Below are positions 1 through 6,476 of a stretch of DNA of 7,407 bases, piece after piece (within the stretch, counting starts at the first letter, position 1; each line of letters opens with the position of its first letter). A program made the translations under genes and the position numbers. The notes below the pieces were generated by a model. That model saw only the letters and a program-made list of their open reading frames with translations, did no database searches and was not told the DNA's origin. This stretch comes from an uncultured Eubacteriales bacterium. GTDB lineage: Bacteria; Bacillota; Clostridia; Monoglobales; Monoglobaceae. The stretch spans positions 1-7,407 of the forward strand of contig URTH01000082.1 in NCBI GenBank assembly GCA_900550775.1. Reading direction: 5' to 3'.

Positions 1-273
1 GTGCCAACGGGAGTAATGGTACACAGGAATCGAGTACGTTTCCGTCTCCACCTTTGGATGCTCCAATTCTTCATAGACCGTTTCCTTCTCACCAGTAATC
101 GGATCTTCTATCGTTTTCTTTTCTTCGAAGATCCACTTTTCGCAAAGCATTCCTTTTTCCCCTTTTTTGACTGTCCAGCCCTTTTCCTTTAGGTACGCCA
201 CAACCGCCTCTTTGAGCGGAAAGCCCGCAAAATCCGCGCCGACTAAAACCTGTTTATCCGCAATTGTTTTCAT
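1..273 (-). CDS. RpiB/LacA/LacB-like sugar-phosphate isomerase, N-terminal part (runs off left edge)
   Basis: An open frame of 91 codons starts at ATG 273-271 and continues past position 1 without a stop. The N-terminus (VLVGADFAGFPLKEAVVAYL, about residues 9-28, followed by KEKGW) matches the opening beta-strand, GAD/GCD motif and helix of the RpiB/LacA/LacB family, which interconverts aldose and ketose phosphates in the cytoplasm. Two things are odd. The residue after GAD is Phe, where classical RpiB has His. After residue 34 the usual short link to the next strand is replaced by a Lys/Glu-rich stretch (about 35-80) that I do not recognise. The start is supported by AGGAGG about 6 nt upstream. 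Its ATG overlaps the rhamnosidase stop as ATGA, so translation is probably coupled and the gene belongs to the lacI-rhamnosidase operon. The substrate is unknown, and the catalytic Cys/His region of the family lies outside the window. Family membership is an inference from the first 35 residues. Confidence 0.7.
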   Translation of the reverse strand, partial: MKTIADKQVLVGADFAGFPLKEAVVAYLKEKGWTVKKGEKGMLCEKWIFEEKKTIEDPITGEKETVYEELEHPKVETETYSIPVYHYSRWH

Positions 274-2810
274 TGTTTCCCCTCCTGTTCTTCATAACTG
301 AAATGGTGAAATCCGTGGTGTAATATTTTTTTATCATTCTTATACTCATAAAAACATTCCGCGCCGTACGGTACTGTCACTTGGATGTTGAGCTTTCCGT
401 AGCGCCGGAACCACTGCACACAAACATCGCCGCGCACGGTTTGAAGCTGCGCCTTAGCGCTCAGCAAATCCGTTGGGATTTTGGGGCAAACTGCAAACTG
501 TTTCCAGCCGTCCGCGATGGGGGTCAGACCGGCAATCCGACTGTAAAACCAGGCGCCGACCGCACCGTACATGGGGTGATTGTGCGAATTCATGCCGCTG
601 TTCTTCTTTAACTCAAAGCGTTCCCATATCGTGGTGGCGCCGTTTTGGATCATATAGCCAAAGGACGGATAAGTCTCGCGCGTCATAATCCGAAAGGCAT
701 CGTCAACATATCCGTAGTCGGACAGCATCTCCAACACGTAGCGCGCGGTCAGGTTGCCGCATTTTAGACGGTAGCCGATGGCTTTGACCGCGTCATGCAG
801 TCGGTCTGCAGCCTTTTGCCGCCCCTCCTTTGGGAGAATGCCGAGCCATAGTGCAAACGACTGCGCCCCCTGGGAGCCGGTTGAAACGGTGCCTGTTTTT
901 GCATCGTACCATTTTTTCAAAAAGGCCTCTTTGATGACGGCGGCGGCTGCCTCATTTCGCTGCTTTTCTTCTGCATCGCCGAGTACCTCCGCCATTTTTG
1001 CAAGCATACAGTAGTTGTAGTAATGGTAACCGGTTGACATCAGTGCATCGGGTGTGTCGGACGATCTTGCGTTTTCATAGCTTTGGCAGCTATCGACCGG
1101 GCCGGCCCAGTCGCCGTAACAGGAATAGGAGACGATGCCGTCCTCACTGAGTGCGGCGATGGCGTCATTCCATCGTTTCCAGTCGTTATAATACTGTTGA
1201 AGCAGGGATTTGTCGGCATAGTGCAGCCAGCATTGCCAGCCCAGCACCAGGTAGGACGAGCATACCGGGTCGGCCGGGCGGTTGCCGTAGACGTACGGCG
1301 CCGTACAGGTGATGGTTCCGTCCGCGGCCTGTTCTGCGCGGATGTCGGCAATGATTTTCGGAAAAAGCCGTGACATGTCAAAGTTATACGGCGTTTCTTC
1401 AAACCGTACCGTCGCGTCGTTGAGCCAGCCCATGCGCTCGTCGCGCTGCGGACAGTCGGTCGCAATGCTGTGCAGGTTGCCCCTCTCGCTCCTTAAAATG
1501 TTATCCTGAATTTGATTCAGCAGCGCACTGCCGCATGTAAAGCGGCCCGTCTGCGCAATATCGCCGGATACCACCACCGCCGCAATGCTATCCGGGGAGG
1601 GAATGCCGTATCGGCCGCAAAGCTTCATATAGCGAAAGCCGTGGTATACAAATGCGGGACTCCATACGGCGTCTTGCTCCCTGCCGTTTGCAATATATTC
1701 ATCAAGCGACGCGGCGCCGCGCATGCTGTTGCGCTCCAGATCGCCGTCTTCGTCAATCTCTTCGGCAAAGGTCATGGTAATTTTTTCCCCGGCCGCCATG
1801 CCGTTTGGAATCTTTATTTCGGGGTAGCCGGCGATGTTTTCACCAAAGTCAAAGACGTATGTCTCAGGTGCGATCAGGGTTTTGGAAACAGGGGTAATGC
1901 GCCGCTGTACCGTGATGGGTTCAATGGTTTGCGGTTTGATTTCGCCGAGCGTTTCTGCCAAAACCGCGTTCGGCATGCCGGACAGGTCAAAATCCGGGGT
2001 GTCCCAGCCGACCGGCTCCTTGCGTGCGTCATAGGTCTCACCGTCAAACAGGTGCGATCGCACGGTTCCGCCGTCAAACGCGTGCCAGCTTGTATCGCTT
2101 TGGATGATTTCCGTGCTGCCGTCAGTGTATTTGCAGTGCAGCTCCAGGGTCAGCTGCGGTGTTCCGAAAAACGCGATTTTTCTCTTTACGGCGCGGAGAT
2201 ACGCGCCCTCGTTTTGCCGCCAGCCGTCACCCAGTTTCACGCCGATGCAGTTTGTTCCTCTTTGCAGCAAATGCTCTGCGCACAGCGTGACAAAATAGCA
2301 CTGCTCCTTATAGTTGGAAACGGCGGGCTGCAGCACGGCATTGTCCGCCGGACGGCCGTTGATGCTGACCCTTTGATAGCCGATGCCCGACACATAAAGG
2401 TCGGCGCGTGCGATATCTTTTTGAATTGTAAACTGCTTTGCAAGATAGATCGGGCGGCTCTTTGGCTGATCCGCCTTGGTGATCCACGGTGCGCGGAGGG
2501 TTTTCGGCACTACGCGAAAACAGGCGGTTTCCTCGCCGCGGTTTCCGTTTTCATCGGTGAGGCAAAGCCGCCATGTCAGCCGCATGCCGGGCGATAGGGG
2601 CTTTCCCTCATATACGGCGGCGTTTTCGTTTTTTTTCTCGCCGCTGTCCCAGAGCAGCTCGTTGCCGTCCGTCACGGTGATCCGATACGTGGTTACCGCG
2701 GCGGCGGACTGCAATGCGGCGCTCCACGAAAACACCGGTGCATCGGTCACGACCGCATAGCGATCCGACGGCATGTGATTGACGCGCAGCTGAATCGGTT
2801 TTAAATGCAT
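270..2810 (-). CDS. alpha-L-rhamnosidase, glycoside hydrolase family 78
   Basis: This 846-residue inverting glycosidase should release terminal L-rhamnose from plant, bacterial or flavonoid glycosides. The domain order is typical of GH78: an N-terminal Ig-like region (about 1-100, with the family opening LRVNH...FSW), a rhamnosidase N-domain (about 105-285), a concanavalin-like domain (about 305-410, containing YVFDFGENIAGYPEIKI), the (alpha/alpha)6 catalytic barrel (about 415-765) and a C-terminal beta domain. The catalytic signature DCPQRDERMGWLNDA is at 452-466, with E458 the expected general acid. GATTIWERF at 724-732 gives E730 as the expected general base, and NSHNH follows at 741-745. 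There is no signal peptide or membrane segment, so it should act in the cytoplasm on imported oligosaccharides or glycosides. The ATG at 2810 has AAGGAG 7 nt upstream and overlaps the lacI stop by 10 bp. The 3' end overlaps the RpiB-like gene by 4 bp. The family is certain; the natural substrate is not readable. Confidence 0.96.
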   Translation of the reverse strand: MHLKPIQLRVNHMPSDRYAVVTDAPVFSWSAALQSAAAVTTYRITVTDGNELLWDSGEKKNENAAVYEGKPLSPGMRLTWRLCLTDENGNRGEETACFRVVPKTLRAPWITKADQPKSRPIYLAKQFTIQKDIARADLYVSGIGYQRVSINGRPADNAVLQPAVSNYKEQCYFVTLCAEHLLQRGTNCIGVKLGDGWRQNEGAYLRAVKRKIAFFGTPQLTLELHCKYTDGSTEIIQSDTSWHAFDGGTVRSHLFDGETYDARKEPVGWDTPDFDLSGMPNAVLAETLGEIKPQTIEPITVQRRITPVSKTLIAPETYVFDFGENIAGYPEIKIPNGMAAGEKITMTFAEEIDEDGDLERNSMRGAASLDEYIANGREQDAVWSPAFVYHGFRYMKLCGRYGIPSPDSIAAVVVSGDIAQTGRFTCGSALLNQIQDNILRSERGNLHSIATDCPQRDERMGWLNDATVRFEETPYNFDMSRLFPKIIADIRAEQAADGTITCTAPYVYGNRPADPVCSSYLVLGWQCWLHYADKSLLQQYYNDWKRWNDAIAALSEDGIVSYSCYGDWAGPVDSCQSYENARSSDTPDALMSTGYHYYNYCMLAKMAEVLGDAEEKQRNEAAAAVIKEAFLKKWYDAKTGTVSTGSQGAQSFALWLGILPKEGRQKAADRLHDAVKAIGYRLKCGNLTARYVLEMLSDYGYVDDAFRIMTRETYPSFGYMIQNGATTIWERFELKKNSGMNSHNHPMYGAVGAWFYSRIAGLTPIADGWKQFAVCPKIPTDLLSAKAQLQTVRGDVCVQWFRRYGKLNIQVTVPYGAECFYEYKNDKKILHHGFHHFSYEEQEGKQ

Positions 2811-3808
2811 GGTGAGTCTCCTTTCAATGATTCGCGTTTGATGATTTTGGTCGGAATCATGATATTTTCTTTGTTCTCTTTCTTTTCCAGTAAAACGGTG
2901 ACGCTCGTCTCGGCAATGGTTTTGATATCCTGTTCTACGGTGCTGATTTTCGGATAGGATATCCGGGAGAAAATGACGTTATCAAACCCGGCAACGCCCT
3001 TTTGGGGAACGGGATAATTCCCTTCCGAGAGGGCGTTCAGCGTGCCGGCGGCAATCATGTCATTGACGCAGATAAAGACATCGGTATCCGGCCGTTTTTT
3101 TAAAATGCCGCCGATGGCGTTGTGTGCCGCCCGGTAGTTCAGCGTTTCCAGCCGATAAATACAGGAATCGGTGCTGGTCTCCGCTGCCGCCCGTTCAAAC
3201 CCGGCCTGACGGAGACGGAGCGACATAACTGCGTCATCGCCGGTCAGGTAAACCGGGTTTTGATAGCCCAGACGGAGGACTTCTTTGGTGAGCCGATACA
3301 TTCCGCCCTCTAAATCGGACATAATTACCGGCGCGGCGCCGTGCAGGGATTCATAATAGTCCGTACAAAATACGTAGGGGATATGGTAGTCGGACAGAAC
3401 AGAAAGGTAGCTTGGGTCGGAGTTGGCCTTGTTCATCGGCACAAACACAACGCCCTCCACGCGGTTTTCGATCATATTGGAAAGGATCTTTTTCTCTGCC
3501 GCGGGATTGTTCTCCGAGACGGCGATGATGAGGTCATAGCCCCTCTCTTTGGTGGCGGCGTTGATGTGCTTAACCAGCGAGGCATAAAACACATTTTCGA
3601 TATCGGGAATAACCAGGCCAAGACAACCGCTCTCGCGCCGTGCCAGCTTGCGTGCGGCCAGATTGGGGATATATCCGATGTCTTTGGCAATCTCCAAAAT
3701 GGCGGCACGTGTCTTTTCGCTGACCAGGCTGTTGCCGCGCAGGGCGAGAGATACCGTGGCCTCTGAACAGTTTGCGCGTTTTGCAATGTCTTTGATTCCA
3801 ACTGCCAT
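2801..3808 (-). CDS. LacI-family transcriptional repressor
   Basis: A 335-residue regulator from ATG 3808. The N-terminal helix-turn-helix (IKDIAKRANCSEATVSLALR, residues 5-24) and hinge helix (NLAARKLARR, about 49-58) are classic LacI features. The rest is a periplasmic-binding-protein-like effector domain, including CVNDMIAAGTLNAL (about 247-260) and GVAGFDN...P.ISTVEQ (about 271-293). I chose ATG 3808 because family members begin just before IKDIA. An in-frame GTG at 3868 would add 20 residues with no family resemblance and has no proper Shine-Dalgarno of its own. ATG 3808, however, lacks a close Shine-Dalgarno too; see the leader structure. As first gene of the operon, it probably represses itself, the rhamnosidase and the RpiB-like gene through the palindrome at 3879-3900. 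The effector is likely a rhamnose-related sugar or sugar phosphate released by the rhamnosidase, but this is inference. Confidence 0.93.
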   Translation of the reverse strand: MAVGIKDIAKRANCSEATVSLALRGNSLVSEKTRAAILEIAKDIGYIPNLAARKLARRESGCLGLVIPDIENVFYASLVKHINAATKERGYDLIIAVSENNPAAEKKILSNMIENRVEGVVFVPMNKANSDPSYLSVLSDYHIPYVFCTDYYESLHGAAPVIMSDLEGGMYRLTKEVLRLGYQNPVYLTGDDAVMSLRLRQAGFERAAAETSTDSCIYRLETLNYRAAHNAIGGILKKRPDTDVFICVNDMIAAGTLNALSEGNYPVPQKGVAGFDNVIFSRISYPKISTVEQDIKTIAETSVTVLLEKKENKENIMIPTKIIKRESLKGDSPCI

Positions 3809-3814
3809 CTTGCC

Positions 3815-3873
3815 GGAGCCGCAAAGAAATCCCAATGGGGATCGATGGATGTTTGCGGATCCTGTCACCTCCG
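3815..3873 (-). promoter_or_regulatory. lacI mRNA leader: displaced Shine-Dalgarno plus stem-loop
   Basis: Read on the minus strand, a strong CGGAGGTG lies at 3873-3866, about 60 nt before the likely ATG (3808). Between them GGATCCGCAAA (3862-3852) pairs with TTTGCGGCTCC (3825-3815), 10 of 11 positions. An inner hairpin, ATCCC-CATT-GGGAT (3842-3829), fits inside the loop. Folding would bring the GGAGG to roughly 11 unpaired nt from the ATG. An alternative pairing, CGGAG (3873-3869) with CTCCG (3818-3814), would instead hide the Shine-Dalgarno. The complementarity is seen directly; folding and its effect on translation are inferred. Confidence 0.45.
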
Positions 3874-3878
3874 TTTTT

Positions 3879-3900
3879 AAATTTAAAGCGCTTTAAATTT
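3879..3900. promoter_or_regulatory. 22-bp perfect palindrome, probable LacI-family operator
   Basis: Two identical 11-bp arms (AAATTTAAAGC and its complement) meet at a central CG, the symmetry typical of LacI-family sites, with the core AAAGCGCTTT. The site begins about 13 bp downstream of the -10 box at 3913-3918, overlapping or just following the expected transcription start, so a bound repressor would block initiation or early elongation. It is most likely the autoregulatory operator of the adjacent LacI protein. A CcpA-type cre site is less likely, because the conserved outer G and C of that consensus are absent. Confidence 0.8.
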
Positions 3901-3912
3901 TGCTTTTATTTT

Positions 3913-3941
3913 GTTATAGCATATTCTCATCCATTTGTCAA
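3913..3941 (-). promoter_or_regulatory. promoter of the lacI-rhamnosidase operon
   Basis: On the minus strand a perfect -35 TTGACA (3941-3936) is followed after 17 bp by TATAAC (3918-3913), one mismatch from consensus. It is preceded by TGC, giving an extended -10. Transcription should start near 3906, placing the palindrome at about +6 to +28. A promoter this close to consensus fits a gene set kept off mainly by repression. Confidence 0.85.
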
Positions 3942-4013
3942 TCATGAATTTTGTTTTAAAGAAGCGGAAAAGAAAAAGCCGTTTGATGAAAAAAGAATAA
4001 AAGATCCGTGTGC

Positions 4014-5036
4014 CTAAACCTTGCGGCGGTTCCACTGATGGCGGAAGGCAGAGGGGGACAGCCCCTCAAATTTCTGAAAGGTGCGCCCCATGGCGCTTGC
4101 GTCGGCAAAGCCGGTATGTTCGGCAATGGTCTGGATGGAAAGATCCGAGTAGACCAGCAGTTTTTTTGCGGCGCTGACGCGATCGGCAATCACGGTTTCA
4201 AGAATCGTCTGCCCGGTGCAGCGCTTATATTCGTGACAGAGGTGATATTTGCTGACCGAAAATTCCCGCGCAATCCCGTCAAGGCTGATTTCCTGCGCAA
4301 AATGCTGATGAATCCAGTCTTTGATTTCACGGATTTTTTCGGGTAGCTCCGGCTGCGTGCGCGGCGGCAGCATCGCAATCAGCGCGGTGACCAGTCGGGT
4401 AAGCAGCGTGTGCATCGCAATCTCACTGATTTCGCCTTCGTGGCGGCTTTGCGTAAACAGAGCCTGTATCAGCGGTGTAAAGGAGTTTTGATTGCGCATC
4501 GGAAAAACGTAGGTTTCACTTTCTTCCAAAAAGTGAAAAAAATCAGGCATGGAATCGCCGTAAAAATGAATCAGCCGATACGACCAGTGATCCGCGGCGG
4601 TTTGGTAGCGGTGCGGTTTGGTACAGTCAATGAAAAAAACGTCGCCCGTCTTTAAACAGTGCTGCTGTCCGGCGTAGTACAGCAGCCCCTCGCCGCCGGT
4701 GGTCTGCACCATAAGATAAGAAACCAAATCCTTGCGCTCGGTAAAATAGCGCGCGCCAAAGGAGGCCTCGATAAGAGCCTGCGGATAAAAAAGCAGGCGT
4801 TTTGCCATCGGAGATGGGTCAAAAAGCTTGCAGCAGCGGATATGAAGCTGGCTCAGGTCATAGCTGCTTTGCAGCGGCTTTGCGGCCGGAGCCTGTCGGT
4901 ACAGACGGGAGATATACAGCTGCGCAAGCGCCAGCGTTGAGTAGTCACCGTCTTTTAAATAGGTCTCCTGTTCTTTGGGATCAAGCAGATTTTTGACCGC
5001 CTCTAAAATATCGGGGGATAAAAATTGAGATTCCAT
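4014..5036 (-). CDS. AraC-family transcriptional regulator with N-terminal cupin-like domain
   Basis: A 340-residue regulator, probably the L-rhamnose-responsive activator of rhaAD. The middle part carries a cupin-like sensing motif (HCLKTGDVFFIDCTKPH, 126-142). The C-terminal 100 residues hold the two AraC helix-turn-helix motifs (about 250-272 and 299-320), ending in the family signature F-x-x-F-x-GLSPSAFR. The start is ATG 5036, because AGGTGA lies 6 nt upstream; an upstream in-frame TTG at 5057 lies on the wrong side of that site. An N-terminal segment of about 75 residues before the cupin is not recognised. The gene diverges from rhaA across a 192-bp region with a direct repeat suited to this family. 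I infer the role from position; in sequence it is not obviously RhaS or RhaR, so no symbol is given. No terminator is visible between its stop and the lacI promoter. Confidence 0.92.
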   Translation of the reverse strand: MESQFLSPDILEAVKNLLDPKEQETYLKDGDYSTLALAQLYISRLYRQAPAAKPLQSSYDLSQLHIRCCKLFDPSPMAKRLLFYPQALIEASFGARYFTERKDLVSYLMVQTTGGEGLLYYAGQQHCLKTGDVFFIDCTKPHRYQTAADHWSYRLIHFYGDSMPDFFHFLEESETYVFPMRNQNSFTPLIQALFTQSRHEGEISEIAMHTLLTRLVTALIAMLPPRTQPELPEKIREIKDWIHQHFAQEISLDGIAREFSVSKYHLCHEYKRCTGQTILETVIADRVSAAKKLLVYSDLSIQTIAEHTGFADASAMGRTFQKFEGLSPSAFRHQWNRRKV

Positions 5037-5049
5037 AAGCGTCACCTGA

Positions 5050-5087
5050 TTGCGCAATATTTGCAGATTTTATCGCAAGATTTTCCC
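5050..5087. promoter_or_regulatory. 21-bp-period direct repeat, probable AraC-family regulator binding site
   Basis: CGCAATATTT (5053-5062) and CGCAAGATTT (5074-5083) are direct repeats differing at one position and offset by exactly 21 bp, two helical turns. Taken as 17-bp half-sites (5050-5066 and 5071-5087), 11 of 17 positions agree, with a 4-bp gap. The promoter-proximal copy abuts the rhaA -35 at 5088, the arrangement of I1-I2 at araBAD and of RhaS sites. The repeat also lies in the expected 5' untranslated region of the regulator gene, so bound protein could repress its own synthesis. The repeats are seen; the binding protein is inferred. Confidence 0.6.
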
Positions 5088-5116
5088 TTGCCGTTCTCAG
5101 TATAGCATAGTATAAT
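5088..5116 (+). promoter_or_regulatory. rhaAD promoter
   Basis: A -35 TTGCCG (5088-5093, 4 of 6 matches) is followed at a 17-bp spacing by a perfect TATAAT (5111-5116). Transcription should start near 5123, leaving a leader of about 105 nt before rhaA. The imperfect -35 next to a direct repeat suggests a promoter that depends on an activator. Confidence 0.75.
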
Positions 5117-5127
5117 GAAAAAGAAAA
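5099..5127 (-). promoter_or_regulatory. possible promoter of the AraC-family regulator gene
   Basis: On the minus strand, TATACT (5104-5099) preceded by TGC makes an extended -10. The -35 position 17 bp away holds a poor TTTTCT (5127-5122). A second TATACT lies at 5114-5109. The candidate overlaps the rhaA -10, so the two promoters would compete for polymerase. It is only modestly supported, because the region is A/T-rich. Confidence 0.45.
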
Positions 5128-5165
5128 GAGAATATTTCCCGAAATTTGCATTAAATTTACGGCCG

Positions 5166-5200
5166 CGGCTGCCTTGCTGCGGTCGGCGCAAGATAAGCCG
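5166..5200 (+). promoter_or_regulatory. stem-loop in the rhaA mRNA leader
   Basis: CGGCT (5166-5170) pairs with AGCCG (5196-5200). Inside it CTTGC (5173-5177) pairs with GCAAG (5188-5192), closing a 10-nt G/C-rich loop. The structure ends 13 nt before the rhaA Shine-Dalgarno (AGGAGG, 5215-5220). No U-tract follows directly, so it is not an intrinsic terminator. It may stabilise the message or affect translation. I do not recognise a riboswitch class. Confidence 0.4.
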
Positions 5201-5228
5201 AAAAAATTTTAAATAGGAGGCGTAAGAG

Positions 5229-6476
5229 ATGAACCGATACGAAGAAGCAAAACAAATGTATGCGTCTTGCGGCGTGGATACCGAGGCGGCGCTTACGGCG
5301 CTTGCAAATGTTCCGTTGTCTCTGCATTGCTGGCAAGGCGATGATGTGACGGGCTTTGACCATGAGGGCGCGCTCAGCGGCGGAATCCAGACCACCGGAA
5401 ACTATCCGGGAAAGGCGAGAACGCCAAAGGAACTGATGGCGGATTTTGAAAAGGCGGCAAGCCTGATTCCGGGCAAGCTAAAGCTGAATCTGCACGCGTG
5501 CTATGCGATCTTTGCGGATGGAGAGTATGCAGACCGTGACCGGCTTTTGCCGGAGCATTTTAAGGCATGGGTGGATTTTGCCAAGGCGCACAATATGGGC
5601 ATTGATTTTAACCCGACCTATTTTTCCCATCCGATGGTAAAAGACAATCTGACCCTGACCTCGCCGGACGAGACCGTGCGGAGGTTCTGGGTAGAGCACG
5701 GTAAGCGCTGTGTTAAAATTGCGGAATACTTTGCGGAGGAGACCGGGGTTCCCTGTGTGATGAACATCTGGATTCCGGACGGACTCAAAGATGTTCCGGC
5801 AGATCGGTTGGGGCCGAGAGCGCGCTATATGCAGTCAGTGGATGAAATTTTGTCGGTTCCGTACGACAAGGAAAAGGTGTTTGTATGCCTGGAATCCAAG
5901 GTGTTTGGCATCGGGCTGGAGTCCTATACGGCCGGTTCGTCCGAATTTTGTATGAATTACGCGGCCAGCCGCGGTATCATGCCGCTGATGGACAACGGCC
6001 ACTATCACCCGACCGAAGTGGTATCGGACAAGATTTCTGCCATGCTGCTGTTTCATGACAAAATTGCATTACATATCACGCGCGGCGTGCGCTGGGACAG
6101 TGACCACGTGGTACTGTTTGACGATGAGACCAAAGAGATTGCCAAAGAAATCGTGCGCTGCAATGCGCTGAATCGCGTGATGATTGCAACCGATTACTTC
6201 GATGCCTCGATCAACCGGATTGCGGCCTGGGTGACCGGCGCCAGAAGCGTGGAAAAGGCACTGCTGTTTGCGCTGCTCATGCCAAACGAAACGATGACTA
6301 AGCTGCAAGATGCCGGACGGTTTACCGAACTGATGGCCATGCAGGAGGATATGAAAACCATGCCGTTTGGCGATGTCTGGGATGAATATTTAAAACGGCA
6401 GCAGGTGAATGCAGACTATATTAAGGAGGTTTTACAATACGAAAACGAGGTATTAAAGGAGAGAGCGTCATGCTAG
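5229..6476 (+). CDS. rhaA: L-rhamnose isomerase
   Basis: This enzyme (EC 5.3.1.14) converts L-rhamnose to L-rhamnulose in the cytoplasm using divalent metal. At 415 residues it is close to the 419 of E. coli RhaA, and the match holds along the full length: LHCWQGDDV (32-40), GGIQTTGNYPGKAR (51-64), FNPTYFSHP (127-135), VMNIWIPDG (177-185), ESKVFGIGLESYT (222-234), HPTEVVSDKISAMLL (260-274), VRWDSDHVVL (287-296) and FDASINRIAAWV (324-335). By comparison with the E. coli enzyme the metal ligands should be E222, D255, H258, D290, D292 and D322, and all are present. The start is fixed by TAGGAGG 8 nt upstream. The gene is first in the plus-strand operon and overlaps rhaD by 7 bp. It is probably activated by the divergent AraC-family protein. 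Confidence 0.98.
   Translation: MNRYEEAKQMYASCGVDTEAALTALANVPLSLHCWQGDDVTGFDHEGALSGGIQTTGNYPGKARTPKELMADFEKAASLIPGKLKLNLHACYAIFADGEYADRDRLLPEHFKAWVDFAKAHNMGIDFNPTYFSHPMVKDNLTLTSPDETVRRFWVEHGKRCVKIAEYFAEETGVPCVMNIWIPDGLKDVPADRLGPRARYMQSVDEILSVPYDKEKVFVCLESKVFGIGLESYTAGSSEFCMNYAASRGIMPLMDNGHYHPTEVVSDKISAMLLFHDKIALHITRGVRWDSDHVVLFDDETKEIAKEIVRCNALNRVMIATDYFDASINRIAAWVTGARSVEKALLFALLMPNETMTKLQDAGRFTELMAMQEDMKTMPFGDVWDEYLKRQQVNADYIKEVLQYENEVLKERASC

Noticed and set aside
1..192. A 63-codon plus-strand open frame at the left edge
   Set aside because: The minus-strand frame is open over the whole 273 bp, has a good Shine-Dalgarno and a recognisable RpiB-like start; the plus-strand product is Phe-rich and looks like a shadow.
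1512..2597. A 361-codon plus-strand open frame inside the rhamnosidase gene
   Set aside because: It is antisense to a gene with full GH78 domains and catalytic motifs. The translation has no recognisable domain, and its length reflects the G/C-rich codon positions of the real gene.
3809..3868. GTG at 3868 as the start of the LacI protein
   Set aside because: The extra 20 residues have no family resemblance, and the purine-rich GGAGG overlaps the GTG itself instead of preceding it. It is kept as an alternative because ATG 3808 also lacks a nearby ribosome site.
5037..5057. TTG at 5057 as the start of the AraC-family protein
   Set aside because: The ATG at 5036 has AGGTGA at a proper distance, whereas the TTG lies upstream of that site and overlaps the first repeat of the probable operator.
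5049..5058. The 10-bp palindrome ATTGCGCAAT as a second LacI operator or cre site
   Set aside because: It shares only the central GCGC with the 22-bp palindrome, lacks the AAATTT flanks, does not fit the cre consensus, and is better explained as part of the direct repeat.
5142..5158. Two AAATTT half-sites in the rhaA leader resembling the outer arms of the LacI palindrome
   Set aside because: The spacing (5 bp against 10 bp) and the absent CG centre differ from the palindrome, and such A/T hexamers are common in this region.
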